Assembly: GCF_029953305.1 (NCBI RefSeq)
Contig: NZ_JASBAN010000001.1
Location: forward strand, 2,039,001-2,103,000
DNA length: 64,000 nucleotides
Reading direction: 5' to 3'
From: Commensalibacter nepenthis
GTDB lineage: Bacteria > Pseudomonadota > Alphaproteobacteria > Acetobacterales > Acetobacteraceae
Shown: piece after piece, positions 9,404 to 19,826 of the stretch
Position numbering within the stretch: position 1 is the first letter of the stretch
How the letters are laid out: each line of letters starts with the position of its first letter
The notes under the pieces: generated by a model
Seen by the model: only the letters and a program-made list of their open reading frames with translations
Told to the model about the DNA's origin: nothing
The model's database searches: none
Program-made: the position numbers and the translations under genes

Positions 9404-11251
9404 TTATTTACCTGTTAGTAATGTCGCAATACGACGTGCGAACAATGTTGGATCAACAGGCATTTCACCATCTTGAACGCGAGCCAAGTCAAGAAGGATA
9501 TTCGCTTCTTCGCTAATATCTTTGCCATTCTTGGCTTTTAATACCAAAGATTTAATCCAAGGATGATTGGGATTTAATTCCAACACAGGTGCTGGAGAAG
9601 GCATTGTTTTATCATTACGACGCATTAGGCGTTGCATTTGTAAATCTGGCCCACCAGCAGAAGCGGCTAAAATCACAGGGCTGTCAACAAGACGTTGTGT
9701 TGTACGAACTTCAGTAACTTTATCAGCTAGGATTTCTTTTAAAGATTTTAACAGCCCTTCTTCTTCTTCGCTGTTTACATGTTCGACATCGCCCATCAGT
9801 TTTTCAAGATCTTCTTTGGCTTGAGTAATACTGCGTAAAGGTTTATCGGCATATTTACCGACGCGATCTGGCCAGAACGCATCAACGGCATCGGTAAAGA
9901 GTAATACTTCAATCTCTTGCGCTTTAAATCCTTCTAATTGAGGAGAAGATGCAAGAATATCTTTGGAATCCCCGGCAAGATAATAGATTGCTTCTTGATT
10001 TTCTTTCATCCGAGACACATAATCTGGCAGGGTTGTAAACCCTTCTTGGGTAGAAGAATAAAATCTAGAAAGTTTGAGAATGCTTTCTGAATGTTCTCCA
10101 TTTTCCCAAAGACCTTCTTTGAAGATCGCACCGAATAAATTCCAGAATTTTTCATATTTTTCTGTATCTTCTGAAAGTTTATTCAACTCTGACATGACAC
10201 GATTGGTTAATGCTTTACGAATACGTGCCAAGACAGGGGTGTTTTGTAACATTTCACGAGATACATTTAATGGTAAGTCTTCTGTATCCACGATCCCTTG
10301 GATAAAGCGTAGCCAAGCCGGTAGCATTTCTGCTTCGTCGGTAATAAACATACGACGAACATGCAGGCGAACTTTACTTTTTCTTTCTTGATCTACTGGT
10401 TCAAAAGGAGAAATCATCCCTGGGATAAAGAGTAAAGAGGTGAATTCAAATACACCTTCAGCATGCCATAATAATGTTGCCAAAGGTTTATCGAATAAAT
10501 GGGTAATGTGGCGATAGAAATCTTCTAGCTGTTCGTCAGTGATTTCACTACGAGATTTACGCCATAAAGCAGTTCCTGCATTAGCATTTTTTTCTTCTTC
10601 ACCTTGTTTAATGGTGATTGGCCAAGCTATATGATCTGCCCATTTACGGATAATATTTTCTAAGCGCATGCCTTCTAAATATTCATCAGCATCGCTTTTG
10701 ATATGCAGAATAATGGTTGTTCCTGCGGTCTCACGGGTTGTTGCAGCTATGGTATATTGACCTTTACCTTCGGATGTCCAGCTCCAAGAATCCTCTGTTC
10801 CTGCACGGCGAGAGATGACTTCGACTTTATCGGCTACCATAAATGCCGAATAAAATCCAACCCCAAATTGACCAATTAAATTAGGACGATCTTCTGGTTT
10901 TGCATCTTTTAGTTCTTTTTCAAAAGCACGCGTCCCAGAACGCGCAATCGTTCCTAGATTTTGGATAATTTCTTCTTTGCTCATACCAACACCATCATCA
11001 CTGATGGTTAAAAGACGGGCCTCTTTATTAATGGTGAGGCGAATTTGAGGGGTGGCAGGAAGCGCGCAAGATTCATTGGTTAATGCTTCAAAGCGTCTTC
11101 TGTCCATTGCGTCGGCAGAGTTTGCAATTAATTCTCTTAAAAATATTTCTCTTTCCGAATAAAGGGCGTGAACTACTAAATCCATTAGACGTTCGACTTC
11201 GGCACTAAAGTGATGTTGTTCTTCTTTTGGTGCAGATGTTTCTATACTCAT
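9404..11251 (-). CDS. htpG: Chaperone HtpG (Hsp90)
   Basis: HtpG is the bacterial ATP-dependent Hsp90. The 615-residue product has the GHKL ATPase domain at the N-terminus: [15 protein letters not shown] holds the ATP-binding Asn/Asp, then DDGVGM and [15 protein letters not shown]. Middle and C-terminal dimerisation domains follow, with [11 protein letters not shown]. The frame remains open another 59 codons upstream, but the family N-terminus begins at [12 protein letters not shown]. The ATG at 11251 is preceded by GGAAG at a suitable distance, so I chose it. A TATAAT-like -10 on the minus strand lies at 11310-11315. Confidence 0.96.
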   Translation of the reverse strand: MSIETSAPKEEQHHFSAEVERLMDLVVHALYSEREIFLRELIANSADAMDRRRFEALTNESCALPATPQIRLTINKEARLLTISDDGVGMSKEEIIQNLGTIARSGTRAFEKELKDAKPEDRPNLIGQFGVGFYSAFMVADKVEVISRRAGTEDSWSWTSEGKGQYTIAATTRETAGTTIILHIKSDADEYLEGMRLENIIRKWADHIAWPITIKQGEEEKNANAGTALWRKSRSEITDEQLEDFYRHITHLFDKPLATLLWHAEGVFEFTSLLFIPGMISPFEPVDQERKSKVRLHVRRMFITDEAEMLPAWLRFIQGIVDTEDLPLNVSREMLQNTPVLARIRKALTNRVMSELNKLSEDTEKYEKFWNLFGAIFKEGLWENGEHSESILKLSRFYSSTQEGFTTLPDYVSRMKENQEAIYYLAGDSKDILASSPQLEGFKAQEIEVLLFTDAVDAFWPDRVGKYADKPLRSITQAKEDLEKLMGDVEHVNSEEEEGLLKSLKEILADKVTEVRTTQRLVDSPVILAASAGGPDLQMQRLMRRNDKTMPSPAPVLELNPNHPWIKSLVLKAKNGKDISEEANILLDLARVQDGEMPVDPTLFARRIATLLTGK

Positions 11252-11746
11252 AAAAATAGACTTCCTTATCATTGTTGAATAAAAATAGTTTTTTAAATTT
11301 TCGAGTAATATTATACAATAAATAGGGATAAAAAATAAAGAGGGTAAACGTAATGGCACAGATTTTAAGGATATGAAGCCATCCTCTGGATAAAAAAAGG
11401 ACTTGGCTTTAAAAAAATGGACAATCAACGAACAAATAAAGCTTATCCAAAATATATTCGGTCTAAATAATAGAATACCTGTCTAAACTATCCGACATTG
11501 TGGATTAATTGTAGCATAACTAGCTATTTGCAACAAGACCGAATTAAATGATATTTTTCGATCAAATTATTCACTAAAACAGGTCTAAATTTTCTTGACA
11601 ATGTTACAAGTAACACATAAATTATAAACGTATATATCAACCAACTTATTGATATATTTTGGAGTAACGCGGCAAAACGCGCGTAGTTAAAACCCATAAT
11701 GCTGCTTTCATAGAAGGGCATTATATAGAAATATGGAGCGATCCAA
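11252..11746. other. Divergent htpG/groES intergenic region
   Basis: This 495-base AT-rich gap carries divergent promoters for htpG and groESL. The heptamer GTCTAAA occurs at 11461, 11481 and 11583. A 9-bp inverted repeat ATTCGGTCT/AGACCGAAT lies at 11456-11464 and 11536-11544. A short minus-strand reading frame at 11524-11721 is not supported as a gene. No CIRCE element (TTAGCACTC-N9-GAGTGCTAA) is visible. Confidence 0.6.
11595..11623 (+). promoter_or_regulatory. Predicted groESL promoter with internal palindrome
   Basis: A perfect -35 TTGACA (11595-11600), 17-base spacer and -10 TAAATT (11618-11623) lie about 125 bases before groES. The spacer contains the inverted repeat TGTTAC-AA-GTAACA (11602-11615), exactly where a repressor would block RNA polymerase. 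It does not match CIRCE, the usual HrcA operator. Transcription would give a leader of about 115 bases. Assignment is from sequence alone. Confidence 0.55.
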
Positions 11747-12037
11747 ATGACGAATTTTCGTCCTCTGCACGACCGTGTGGTCGTTCGCCGTTTAAATGGT
11801 GAAGAAAAAACTGCTGGTGGTATTATTATTCCCGAAACAGCAAAAGAGAAACCTCAAGAAGGTGAAGTCGTTGCCGTAGGACCTGGAGCTCGTAACGAGC
11901 AAGGTCAAATTGTTGCCCTAGATGTTAAAGCTGGCGACAAAGTATTATTCGGCAAATGGTCAGGCACAGAAGTAAAAATCAATGGTGAAGATCTTCTGAT
12001 CATGAAAGAAAGCGATATTATGGGGATTGTTGGTTAA
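11747..12037 (+). CDS. groES: Co-chaperonin GroES
   Basis: GroES is the heptameric lid of the GroEL folding chamber. The 96-residue protein has the canonical start [12 protein letters not shown], the mobile loop region [21 protein letters not shown] at residues 20-40, and ends ESDIMGIVG. The ATG follows GGAG at 11733-11736. groEL begins 67 bases downstream, so the two form the usual operon. Confidence 0.98.
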   Translation: MTNFRPLHDRVVVRRLNGEEKTAGGIIIPETAKEKPQEGEVVAVGPGARNEQGQIVALDVKAGDKVLFGKWSGTEVKINGEDLLIMKESDIMGIVG

Positions 12038-12101
12038 TACTACAATTCTTTATTAACGATTCGTTACTATTTTAGACTTTAACTTTATTTTGGAGAAATG
12101 A

Positions 12102-13760
<1,659 letters not shown>

Positions 13761-13821
13761 TCCAACGTTAATACGCTTATTTGCTTAAAAAATAAAAAGA
13801 GGGACGCCTCTTAGGTTTTGG

Positions 13822-13853
13822 AATCGCTATCTTGAAAGAGATAGCGATTTTTT
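13822..13853 (+). terminator. Rho-independent terminator of groESL
   Basis: AATCGCTATCT (13822-13832) and AGATAGCGATT (13839-13849) form a perfect 11-bp stem with a 6-base loop, followed by a T-run. It lies 60 bases after the groEL stop. Confidence 0.9.
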
Positions 13854-13939
13854 ATGAGTTTTAACAAATTAATAATTTTTGTTCAGCAATATATCTAGTA
13901 TAGCGCCGCAAATTATGAATCTAAATGGGGTAGGGGTAT

Positions 13940-14548
13940 ATGAGAGGGATTATATTACAGTTTTCGATACAAGAAAATAAAGGCTATATTTCAGGGGACG
14001 ATGGTAAACGTTATGTATTTATCGGGAAAGACTGGAAAGAAGCTTTTGCTCCTGAAAAAGGAAAAAAAGTCGATTTTGAAGTAAGTAAATCAGATGAAGC
14101 CATAAATATATATAGTATTGGTTCTCAGGAAAATGACTCAGGTAGTGTTAACTATAATGAGCAATCTTCAGAAATTTTAGAAGCTCATAAAATCAAATTA
14201 GAAGCTGAAAAAACTTGTGGAACGATGTTTTGGTTTAAAAATGTATGCGGAATTATGTAAATTTTTCTGGACGAGCAAGGCGCAGCGAATTTTGGAATTT
14301 TGTTTTAATGATATGTTTTATACAAATAATTCCATCGATTATTATAAGTATTGTTACTTATTTTATAGCGGCTAATCAATACAGGTATAATTCTTATTAT
14401 GGAGGTATTTATGGAATAGAGATAAATGACTTTGCAAATGTGTTTGGTATGGCATTTGTTATGTCATTTCTAGTCGTTTGTATTTATTGTTTGGTGCTCT
14501 ACGGATACAAAACCTCAAGCAAATCAGTGGGGATTACCTGCTAAATAA
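13940..14548 (+). pseudogene. Decayed OB-fold/DUF805 fusion gene
   Basis: The first frame (13940-14260) encodes an N-terminal OB-fold-like module (GIILQFSIQENKGYISGDDG, then RYVFIGKDWKE), a linker, and FWFKNV, where it stops. The typical DUF805 continuation (RNYVNFSGRARRSEFW and two membrane segments) resumes at 14245 in another frame; one missing T in GTATGCGG explains the shift. The second frame ends at 14544. The expected RRLHD motif and following DUF805 helices are absent, yet the family-like tail DTKPQANQWGLPAK is legible in the first frame, ending with TAA at 14546-14548. I read this as one fusion gene broken by a 1-base deletion and a larger internal deletion. DUF805 function is unknown. 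Confidence 0.75.
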
Positions 14549-14905
14549 AAGAAGCAATAAGAATGTTAATTTTAACTTTTAACTTACTATGAGATGTAAG
14601 GGCTATTAAATATATTTACACTGAAATAACGAATAGGTATTATTGTTAATAAATATTAATTTTTTATTAATAACTAAGGGCTTAATATTAATAAATAAGA
14701 AAAAAATTAATTTTTTTACATATTTTTTTATATTTTATTTGACATTAGACCTCTTTTCTGTGTCAAATAGCAATCAGAAAGAGTTGTTCTAATTCTTTCT
14801 CCCAAAGTAAATAAAGTGTAATAGCTTTATTTAGATATTTTAACTCTGATATCAGGTCTGTTTTTCAAGGACTTGGTTCTCTAATAGATAAAGGATACGC
14901 GGTTA
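14549..14905 (+). promoter_or_regulatory. cspA promoter and structured leader
   Basis: The 357-base AT-rich stretch before cspA contains TTGACA at 14739-14744 and a weak -10 near 14763. This would give a leader of about 130 bases. The leader has a 9-bp hairpin, TAAATAAAG/CTTTATTTA (14808-14833), and a weaker AGAAAGA/TCTTTCT hairpin before it. Long folded leaders are typical of cold-shock mRNAs; temperature control here is inferred. The first 190 bases show no gene. Confidence 0.5.
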
Positions 14906-15109
14906 ATGCAAACTGGAACCGTGAAATGGTTTAATCCTACAAAAGGATTTGGTTTTATTGTACCTGAAGATGGTGGTAAAGACGTTTTCGTTCATATCAC
15001 AGCAGTTCAGGCGGCTGGTCTTCGTGATTTAAAAGAAAATCAACGTGTAAGTTACGAAATTGTGACAGAACGTGGCAAAGCTGCTGCAGCAAATTTAAAG
15101 CCTTTATAA
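14906..15109 (+). CDS. cspA: Cold-shock protein (CspA family)
   Basis: This 67-residue single cold-shock domain binds single-stranded RNA and DNA. It has both RNP motifs, KGFGFI (RNP1) and DVFVHI (RNP2), after the start [15 protein letters not shown] lies 11 bases before the ATG. The long leader suggests post-transcriptional control. It is distinct from the diverged OB-fold of the upstream broken gene. Confidence 0.95.
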   Translation: MQTGTVKWFNPTKGFGFIVPEDGGKDVFVHITAVQAAGLRDLKENQRVSYEIVTERGKAAAANLKPL

Positions 15110-15160
15110 GTTTTAAATCATTGGATTACTGGTATTAGAGTTAGCTCGTTACCGTAAGCG

Positions 15161-15190
15161 AACCGGTTCTTGTAAGAGAGCCGGTTTTGT
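15161..15190. terminator. Hairpin terminator between cspA and the helicase gene
   Basis: AACCGG pairs with CCGGTT around TTCTTGTAAGAGAG, with further CTT/AAG pairing inside, followed on the plus strand by a T-rich stretch. It lies between the convergent cspA and helicase genes. Confidence 0.7.
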
Positions 15191-15193
15191 ATT

Positions 15194-18022
15194 TTATGGC
15201 TCTAAAACTGTATCCTTTAAAAAATCCTGTACAGAGGTGATGGCATTTTGCAAAGAGATTCTGGTAATCTCAACACCTGTTGGGAATGCTGACAATATCC
15301 GAGTCGGAGTTCGTCGGTCTAAAATAACAAAAACACCTTTATCATTTTGAGTTCGAATTAAACGACCGAATGCTTGTCTTAATCGTAAACGTACTAATTG
15401 TTCATCGTAAAGATTAGGGCTTTCTGGGTAAAAATATTTTCGTCTCTCACGATGAAGAATATCAGGTCTAGGCCAAGGCATTTTTTCAAAAACAACCAAT
15501 CGTAGTGAATTGCCTGGGATATTAATTCCATCCCGCATGGCATCTGTGCCGAGTAAACAGGAATGTTGTTCTGATTTAAACAGTTCAATGAGACTATTAT
15601 TATTGATGGGATCAACATGTTGTGCAAACAGAGAGATATTTTGTGCTTCGAGTGGTTGAATAATTTGTTGATGAACGGCTTTCAAGCGTTGAATCGCTGT
15701 AAATAATCCCAAAGCGCCACCTTTGGATGCCAGAAACAAATTTAAATAAGCATGGGATAAATTATTAATCGAAAGGCTATTTAAATCATTGATGATGAAT
15801 ACTCGAGCTTGTTGCGAATAATCAAAAGGGCAAGCTAAAGAAGCACGAATAGGGGCAAATGGCAAATGGGGCGTACCTACGCGTTTTTCGGCGGCATGCC
15901 AAGTGGCTTCGGTATCGTGTTGGCTGTCATCTCTGAGCGTAGCAGAGGTTAAGATCATACCATGTGCATAATTGGCGATTGTTTTCATAAAAGGTAGCGT
16001 TGGGTCTAACCAATGATGAAAGATACCAATATCTAAAATATGTGTGCCAGATTTTTTAATCTTTAAAAAGGTTACATGGGTTTGGGGTTCTTGTTGATTT
16101 TGCTCTGGTTGATCTAAGAGGTTTAACAAATCAACCCATACGCTTAACGGATTAACAGCGCGTCTTTGTAAAGAACTGATAGTGGTTTCAATGCGTTCTT
16201 TGGAATATTTATCCAGCGTATCAATATCTGCTTTTAGCTTATGTTCCAATGTCTGGATAAACTGAGATAAAGGCGTTAGAATTTGTAAAAAACATTCAGA
16301 AAGAATAGCAGCTTGCTGTTTTAACGCTGGTAAAATAGGGAATAAATCGCATTCATTTTGGTCATAATAGTTTGGGCTAGGAATAGAAGAGGTATTCTTT
16401 TGAGACCGTGCTAAGATTTGCATATATACGTGATAGAAAAAATACTCTGTCGGATTACTATTGGGAATATAATTTTCGTCTGGCTCGGTTGAAAAATGAA
16501 ATGACCAGTTCAAAACGGGTAAACTATGTGTTGCTTGCAAAATATCTTCTAATAAGCGTTCTAGTTTGTTCTCTCCAATGATAACGTCATGAAGGCGCTT
16601 TTTAAGACCTTTAGAGCGTGTTTTATTGCCTTCGTTGCCTAATAACCAACGGCGAAGCTCGCTTGTTTCTAATAGAGAGAACGCAACAGAATAAGCACTG
16701 TCTGTAGCGTCTAATAAATGATGTGCCTCATCAAAAATAAAGCGTGTTGGAAAAATAGGTTGCTCTGGTGACTTATTCATGCTGTGCCAAGAGATATGTT
16801 TCATCACAAGGGCGTGGTTAGCGATCACAATATCTGCATTCTGGGCTTTGTGAATGGAGTTCTCAACAAAGCAACATTGATAATGGGGGCAAGTTCCGTG
16901 AATACATTCTCCTCTACGTTCAGCCAGTTGGTATAAAATTCTTTCATTAAATAAATCATTAAACCAATTGGGTAAATCGCCACCAAATAAATCGCCATCA
17001 TTGGTTTCCTCTGCCCATCGACATAGAAGTATAAAACCAATTTTATTGTGGGATGAATGTTGTGAGAATGTGTTGATATGTTCTTCTAAATTCAGTAAAC
17101 ATAAATAATTCTCACGCCCTTTACGAACAATCACATGTTCTTTTCTGATATCGGGATCGGGATAGAGCCGAGTAAATTCCTCTTCGATTTGACGTTGTAA
17201 ATGTTTGGTATAGGTATTAATCCAAACGGTTCCTTCATTCAGTTCCGACCATAAGGTGGCAGGTGCCATATATCCCAAAGTTTTGCCTGTTCCTGTGCCT
17301 GCTTCTGCAAGGACAACGTTGGGGCAATCTGGATGATTACGGGGTTCAAAAGCAGCTCGAGAAATATCGGCAAAGTCAATTTGTCCCATTCTTGTTTCAG
17401 CTTGTGGACCTAAAAGCTCGGATAAGCGTTGCAATGTTTCTTTGCGCTGCAAGGGCTGTTGTCTTGGTGGTGAACGAGGAGGGGTGTCTTGCCATTTTGG
17501 TAGCCCACGCCATATTTTTAAACTGTCAGTCGGTTGCAGTTGGTTTGATGGAATAGGCAATGTGATATTTAAAATATCGATAATTAAAGGTGCCCATTTC
17601 CATTGTGCATAAAATAATGCTGCCCCTTGAGCTTGCAAGGATTCAGACGGAAAAAGGCGTTGTTTATCTTGCAAATGCTGGACAAGATGATCGATGATTA
17701 TGAAGAGGAAATCAGCTGTAACAGGTTCCGGGCAAGGAATGTCAAGCGCATGCGCCATGCTTTGGGGTGTTAAACCAAAAGATTTTGTTGGATAAATAAA
17801 CGCTGCAAGCTCAAGAAGGTCGTACCATTCATGTGGATTAAGATTTTTAGGGGAGTGTAGTTTACGATAGGTGATGGGCGCATGAATAACAAAAATTGCA
17901 GTTTCTTTATCAATTTTTTCAACTGTTTGTTCAATAGACAAATCAAGCAATTCTCCTTCTGAAGTCATCAGAGAACATTGATGTTGATAGATGGTGAGTG
18001 CTGAATATTTGTCTAAAAACAT
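15194..18022 (-). CDS. DinG-family ATP-dependent DNA helicase
   Basis: This 942-residue superfamily 2 helicase of the XPD/DinG type unwinds DNA 5' to 3'. After about 200 N-terminal residues, motif I is AEAGTGTGKTLGY. The iron-sulfur cluster cysteines appear as CIHGTCPHYQCC, and the DEAH box as FDEAHHLLDA. Motif V/VI elements near the C-terminus include LGTDAMRDGINIPG and QAFGRLIRTQNDKGVFV. The extra N-terminal region is typical of the long alphaproteobacterial form. It is divergent from lysK over a 136-base gap and is probably monocistronic. Confidence 0.88.
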   Translation of the reverse strand: MFLDKYSALTIYQHQCSLMTSEGELLDLSIEQTVEKIDKETAIFVIHAPITYRKLHSPKNLNPHEWYDLLELAAFIYPTKSFGLTPQSMAHALDIPCPEPVTADFLFIIIDHLVQHLQDKQRLFPSESLQAQGAALFYAQWKWAPLIIDILNITLPIPSNQLQPTDSLKIWRGLPKWQDTPPRSPPRQQPLQRKETLQRLSELLGPQAETRMGQIDFADISRAAFEPRNHPDCPNVVLAEAGTGTGKTLGYMAPATLWSELNEGTVWINTYTKHLQRQIEEEFTRLYPDPDIRKEHVIVRKGRENYLCLLNLEEHINTFSQHSSHNKIGFILLCRWAEETNDGDLFGGDLPNWFNDLFNERILYQLAERRGECIHGTCPHYQCCFVENSIHKAQNADIVIANHALVMKHISWHSMNKSPEQPIFPTRFIFDEAHHLLDATDSAYSVAFSLLETSELRRWLLGNEGNKTRSKGLKKRLHDVIIGENKLERLLEDILQATHSLPVLNWSFHFSTEPDENYIPNSNPTEYFFYHVYMQILARSQKNTSSIPSPNYYDQNECDLFPILPALKQQAAILSECFLQILTPLSQFIQTLEHKLKADIDTLDKYSKERIETTISSLQRRAVNPLSVWVDLLNLLDQPEQNQQEPQTHVTFLKIKKSGTHILDIGIFHHWLDPTLPFMKTIANYAHGMILTSATLRDDSQHDTEATWHAAEKRVGTPHLPFAPIRASLACPFDYSQQARVFIINDLNSLSINNLSHAYLNLFLASKGGALGLFTAIQRLKAVHQQIIQPLEAQNISLFAQHVDPINNNSLIELFKSEQHSCLLGTDAMRDGINIPGNSLRLVVFEKMPWPRPDILHRERRKYFYPESPNLYDEQLVRLRLRQAFGRLIRTQNDKGVFVILDRRTPTRILSAFPTGVEITRISLQNAITSVQDFLKDTVLEP

Positions 18023-18158
18023 TTTTTTACTAACAGTTTAAGAATATATAATGATATTCTAATTTCTTATGTGTTTTAATAGAACAACTATTTTTGTTTT
18101 TTTATAATTTAATTTGTATTTATAGAGGGCAGGTATTTATCAAAGTACCTGTAAAGCA

Positions 18159-19775
18159 ATGTCTGAAAACGATTTTTCTTCTTTATCTTCGTTACCAAAA
18201 TCTTGGCCTTTCGAGGAAGCTGCTAAGTTAGTTGAACGTATAAAAGGTAAGAAGGATAAGTTGAATAAACCTGCCCTGATGGAAACAGGCTATGGACCAT
18301 CTGGTTTGCCTCATATTGGTACATTTGGCGAAGTTGCTCGAACATCTTGGGTTCGTCAAGCATATCAAACGCTTACGGGACAATCAATTAAAATCCTAGC
18401 ATTCTCTGATGACATGGATGGGTTGCGCAAAGTGCCTGATAATGTGCCAAACAAAGATATGTTGGCTCAACATTTGGGGAAACCGCTTTCTCGTATTCCT
18501 GATCCATTTGGAACGCATGATTCGTTTGGTGCGCATAATAACGCACAATTATGCTCTTTCTTGGATCGTTTTGGATTTGAATATGAATTTGCATCTGCAA
18601 CAGATTATTATACGTCTGGACGTTTCGATGCTGCTTTAAAACGTGTCTTAGAAGTTCACGATCAAATTACTGCTGAGGTAAAAAAAACATTACGAGAAGA
18701 AAGAAAAGCGACTTATTCTCCGATTTTACCCATTCATCCTGAAACAGGGATTGTGATGCAAGTCCCAATGGAAAAAATCGATTTAGATGCTGGCACGGTT
18801 GTATGGCGTGATGAAAATGGCAAAGCATTTGAAACGCTGGTCAAAGGCGGTCATGTAAAATTGCAATGGAAAGCAGACTGGGCAATGCGTTGGTATGCGT
18901 TGGGCGTTGATTATGAAATGTCTGGCAAAGATTTGATTGATAGCGTTAAATTATCCAGCAAAATTTGTAAAATTTTGGGTGGAGAGCCCCCCATTAATTT
19001 AACGTATGAATTATTCTTGGATGACCAAGGACAAAAAATTTCAAAATCCAAAGGAAACGGGCTTTCAATTGAAGAATGGTTGCAATATGCGCCAGAAGAA
19101 AGTTTGGCACTTTATATGTATAATGCGCCTAAACGTGCAAAAAGATTATTTTTTGATGTGATTCCAAAAGCAACGGATGAATATTTAAAGCATGTTTCGG
19201 ATTGGGCAGAACTAGAAAAAAACAAAGATAGTTTAGAAGTAGCTGAGAAAGAAAAGATTTATAATAACCCTGCGTGGTTTATTCATCAGGGCAAACTACC
19301 AGAAAAAGTAGGCAGCCCAATCAGTTTTGCCATGTTGTTGAATTTGGCTTCTGTTGCGAACGCAGAGCGTGCGGAAATTTTATGGGGCTTTTTAAAACGT
19401 TATGATGAAAATGTTTCCCCTGAAACGCATCCGATGTTGTCACAACTCGTCGAATGTGCATTGGCATATTATGCAGATTTCATTAAACCACATAAAGAAT
19501 ATCGCAAGCCAGATGACAAAGAAAAACAAGCTTTGACGTCATTGGTTACGCAATTACGTGCCGTGCAAGAACAGCCTGTGACGGCAGATGAATTACAAAA
19601 TATGGTGTTTGCGGTTGGTAAAGAATTCGAATTTGAACCCTTAAGAGCATGGTTTGGATGTTTATATGAAGTCTTGTTAGGGCAAAAAGAAGGACCACGT
19701 TTTGGGATGTTTATTGCTTTATATGGTATTTCAGAAACCATTCAGTTAATTGAAACCGCTTTGACCAGAGAATAA
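18159..19775 (+). CDS. lysK: Lysyl-tRNA synthetase, class I
   Basis: LysK attaches lysine to tRNA-Lys. This is the archaeal-type class I enzyme also found in most alphaproteobacteria, not the class II LysS. The 538-residue protein has the Rossmann signature GLPHIGT at residues 49-55 (HIGH motif) and KISKSKGNG near residue 293 (KMSKS motif). No class II lysS is in the window. mprF starts 51 bases downstream on the same strand, and MprF uses Lys-tRNA, so the pairing is functionally sensible. Confidence 0.96.
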   Translation: MSENDFSSLSSLPKSWPFEEAAKLVERIKGKKDKLNKPALMETGYGPSGLPHIGTFGEVARTSWVRQAYQTLTGQSIKILAFSDDMDGLRKVPDNVPNKDMLAQHLGKPLSRIPDPFGTHDSFGAHNNAQLCSFLDRFGFEYEFASATDYYTSGRFDAALKRVLEVHDQITAEVKKTLREERKATYSPILPIHPETGIVMQVPMEKIDLDAGTVVWRDENGKAFETLVKGGHVKLQWKADWAMRWYALGVDYEMSGKDLIDSVKLSSKICKILGGEPPINLTYELFLDDQGQKISKSKGNGLSIEEWLQYAPEESLALYMYNAPKRAKRLFFDVIPKATDEYLKHVSDWAELEKNKDSLEVAEKEKIYNNPAWFIHQGKLPEKVGSPISFAMLLNLASVANAERAEILWGFLKRYDENVSPETHPMLSQLVECALAYYADFIKPHKEYRKPDDKEKQALTSLVTQLRAVQEQPVTADELQNMVFAVGKEFEFEPLRAWFGCLYEVLLGQKEGPRFGMFIALYGISETIQLIETALTRE

Positions 19776-19826
19776 TTTGCGTGTAAATATAAGAGCAATT
19801 TATTTCCATAATGTTATAGTATAAAG

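Noticed and set aside
11524-11721. 65-residue minus-strand reading frame between htpG and groES
   Set aside because: It covers the predicted groESL promoter and repeats, lacks a ribosome site and has no recognisable motif.
11252-11746. CIRCE element for HrcA
   Set aside because: No TTAGCACTC-N9-GAGTGCTAA or near match is present.
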